The notes beneath the pieces are model-generated. The model was not told where the DNA came from, ran no database searches, and saw only the letters and a list, made by a program, of their open reading frames with translations. A stretch of DNA of 64,000 nt from Maribacter algarum (ex Zhang et al. 2020) (GTDB lineage Bacteria > Bacteroidota > Bacteroidia > Flavobacteriales > Flavobacteriaceae): positions 620,001 through 684,000 of the forward strand of contig NZ_VATY01000001.1 in assembly GCF_005885635.1 (NCBI RefSeq), read 5' to 3'. The translations under genes were made by a program, and so were the position numbers. Within the stretch, counting starts at the first letter, position 1. Each line of letters starts with the position of its first letter. Below are positions 62,955 through 64,000 of this stretch, in pieces.

Positions 62955-64000
62955 ATGTTCCCTATTATCAATACAAAAAATTCCTTTTTATATTATCCCT
63001 GCTTGTTTCTACTTCTTTTATCGTGCAACCAAGATGCAGACTTATTATTAGAACAAGCATTAGAAAATGAAGAGGTATCTATTGTAGATGATAATTTCAA
63101 AATTCCCTTAGATAAGATAAGTATACTAGATGTACTATCTAACGACAACTTCGCATCCAATAATGTCAGAATCATTGAAACTTCTTCACCATTATATGGA
63201 AGCATCACGATTAACGAAGACAACACAATAACTTACATACCTAGAGAAACAAATTCCAACAGCTCTTCCGAAGAACATGGTACCGAAGGAACAGGCTCCG
63301 AAGAAACAGGTTCAGAAGAAGAGACAAACGAAGAAACCGGTTCGCAAGAAACCAATAACCAAGAGGACACTTCTTCTGAAGAAACCACAAGCGAACAAAA
63401 CACAGCAGAAGATACAACAGAAGAAAACAACGATGTAGAGACATCTAATGAAGAAGACGGGCAAGATAACCTGACAACTGAAGAATCGTCTGAAGAAAGT
63501 ACGGAACAAAGCGAGGAAGATACATTCACTTATACAATCGAAGTTGAGAACGAAGATGGCGCTACTATTACCGAAACTGGTACAGTAACTGTAGACATCG
63601 AGCCAGATCCCGAGTCTACACCAGAACAGGAATCAGAAGCCGAGCCTGATTCTGATTCCGAATATGACTATTGGCGCGAACCTGTGATAGAAGGAACACG
63701 CCTTGTAGATGAAAAATACTATAATCTTGATACAGAAGAAGTATCCTCTAAAAATGTAAATTTACAACGTGGCCAAGTAGAAAATTACGTCGAGCATGAA
63801 AATTGTCCACAGCGAATTAAAAATAAATGGGCAAACCGGATTGAGATTACTCCTAATCAAGTCAATGGCAAACAAAATGGTCTCCAAGAAATTTTTGATG
63901 CACACCCAAAAGGCAGCTTATTCTATCTTAGAGCTGGCACTTACAAAGACCAGAAAAATGCAGTGCTTAAAAACGACCAAGATATTGTTGGCGAATACAA
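62955..64000 (+). CDS. large surface lipoprotein, beta-helix type (5' part, cut by window end)
   Basis: The frame is open from ATG 62955 to the window edge (348 codons). Lipobox LLSC with Cys24 ends the signal peptide. Residues about 35-95 resemble a cadherin/Ig-like module (ISILDVLSNDNF, GSITINEDNTITYIP). An unusually long Ser/Glu/Thr-rich low-complexity linker runs from about 96 to 190, resuming with EVENEDGATITETGTVTVD. At about 275-345 the sequence QEIFDAHPKGSLFYLRAGTY suggests the start of a right-handed beta-helix domain. Probably surface-exposed and acting on, or binding, polysaccharide. Function unproven. Confidence 0.8.
   Translation, partial: MFPIINTKNSFLYYPCLFLLLLSCNQDADLLLEQALENEEVSIVDDNFKIPLDKISILDVLSNDNFASNNVRIIETSSPLYGSITINEDNTITYIPRETNSNSSSEEHGTEGTGSEETGSEEETNEETGSQETNNQEDTSSEETTSEQNTAEDTTEENNDVETSNEEDGQDNLTTEESSEESTEQSEEDTFTYTIEVENEDGATITETGTVTVDIEPDPESTPEQESEAEPDSDSEYDYWREPVIEGTRLVDEKYYNLDTEEVSSKNVNLQRGQVENYVEHENCPQRIKNKWANRIEITPNQVNGKQNGLQEIFDAHPKGSLFYLRAGTYKDQKNAVLKNDQDIVGEY

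Noticed and set aside
63233-63529. 98-aa Ser/Val-rich minus-strand frame
   Set aside because: It is antisense to the Ser/Glu linker of the lipoprotein at 62955 and reflects its low complexity.

Overview
The window is a low-GC chromosomal segment of a bacterium in Bacteroidota, most likely a marine member of Flavobacteriaceae. The reasons are: a replicative DnaE with an N-terminal DnaQ-type exonuclease, an S16 protein with a long Ala/Glu tail, GldL-N-like membrane proteins, BlaI/M56 pairs carrying TonB-type domains, many lipoproteins, sulfatases, weak Shine-Dalgarno signals, and a TTG-N19-TAnnTTTG promoter before rpsP. There is no phage, insertion sequence or CRISPR array. Most genes form ordinary chromosomal operons. 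Family assignments are from memory of motifs; no search was run.

Layout. 1-640: tail of an MFS sugar porter, a possible 42-aa membrane peptide, and tRNA-Leu(TAG). 0.7-9 kb: M20 dipeptidase, PhnA-domain protein, two tandem GldL-N-like membrane proteins, a first BlaI repressor/M56 metallopeptidase pair behind three palindromes, and a DUF4407 protein. 9-25.4 kb is almost all minus strand: two HPt-like proteins without the phospho-His, a lipoprotein glycosidase-like protein, DUF998 and YdjM-like membrane proteins, a membrane-anchored MutS-like ATPase, small enzymes, hemW, ruvC, a TonB_C-like lipoprotein, a TPR protein, and a second M56/BlaI pair with its own, different palindromes. 25.5-34.8 kb: DUF456, nitroreductase, then histidine catabolism (LysR, hutH, hutI, hutU, hutG) converging on homogentisate dioxygenase. 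35-42 kb: NDH-2, truncated hemoglobin, Gfo/Idh oxidoreductase, a nucleotidyltransferase/NahK-like kinase pair, a lipoprotein, and tRNA-Asp(GTC). 42-58 kb: DUF58, thioredoxin, dnaE, rpsP, rimM and trmN6, interleaved with two sulfatases and a Tat-exported sugar isomerase; then glutaryl-CoA dehydrogenase and a YdeP-type molybdoenzyme. 58-62.6 kb: a dinB-dnaE2 mutagenic-repair cassette behind operator-like dyads. 62.9-64 kb: start of a large surface lipoprotein cut by the window edge.

How the genes work together. The hut genes convert histidine to glutamate, and HmgA and GcdH add aromatic and lysine catabolism. The sulfatases, isomerase, oxidoreductase and sugar-activation pair suggest use of sulfated marine polysaccharides. 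The two BlaI/M56 loci look like parallel envelope-sensing proteolytic switches: the repressors have different apparent operators, and the sensor tails differ (four ExbD-like modules in one; two TonB_C modules plus a TonB-plug-like tail in the other).

The points most worth following are these two BlaI/M56 loci, and two genes (hemW and dnaE2) whose conserved N-termini can only be reached from an ATC codon.
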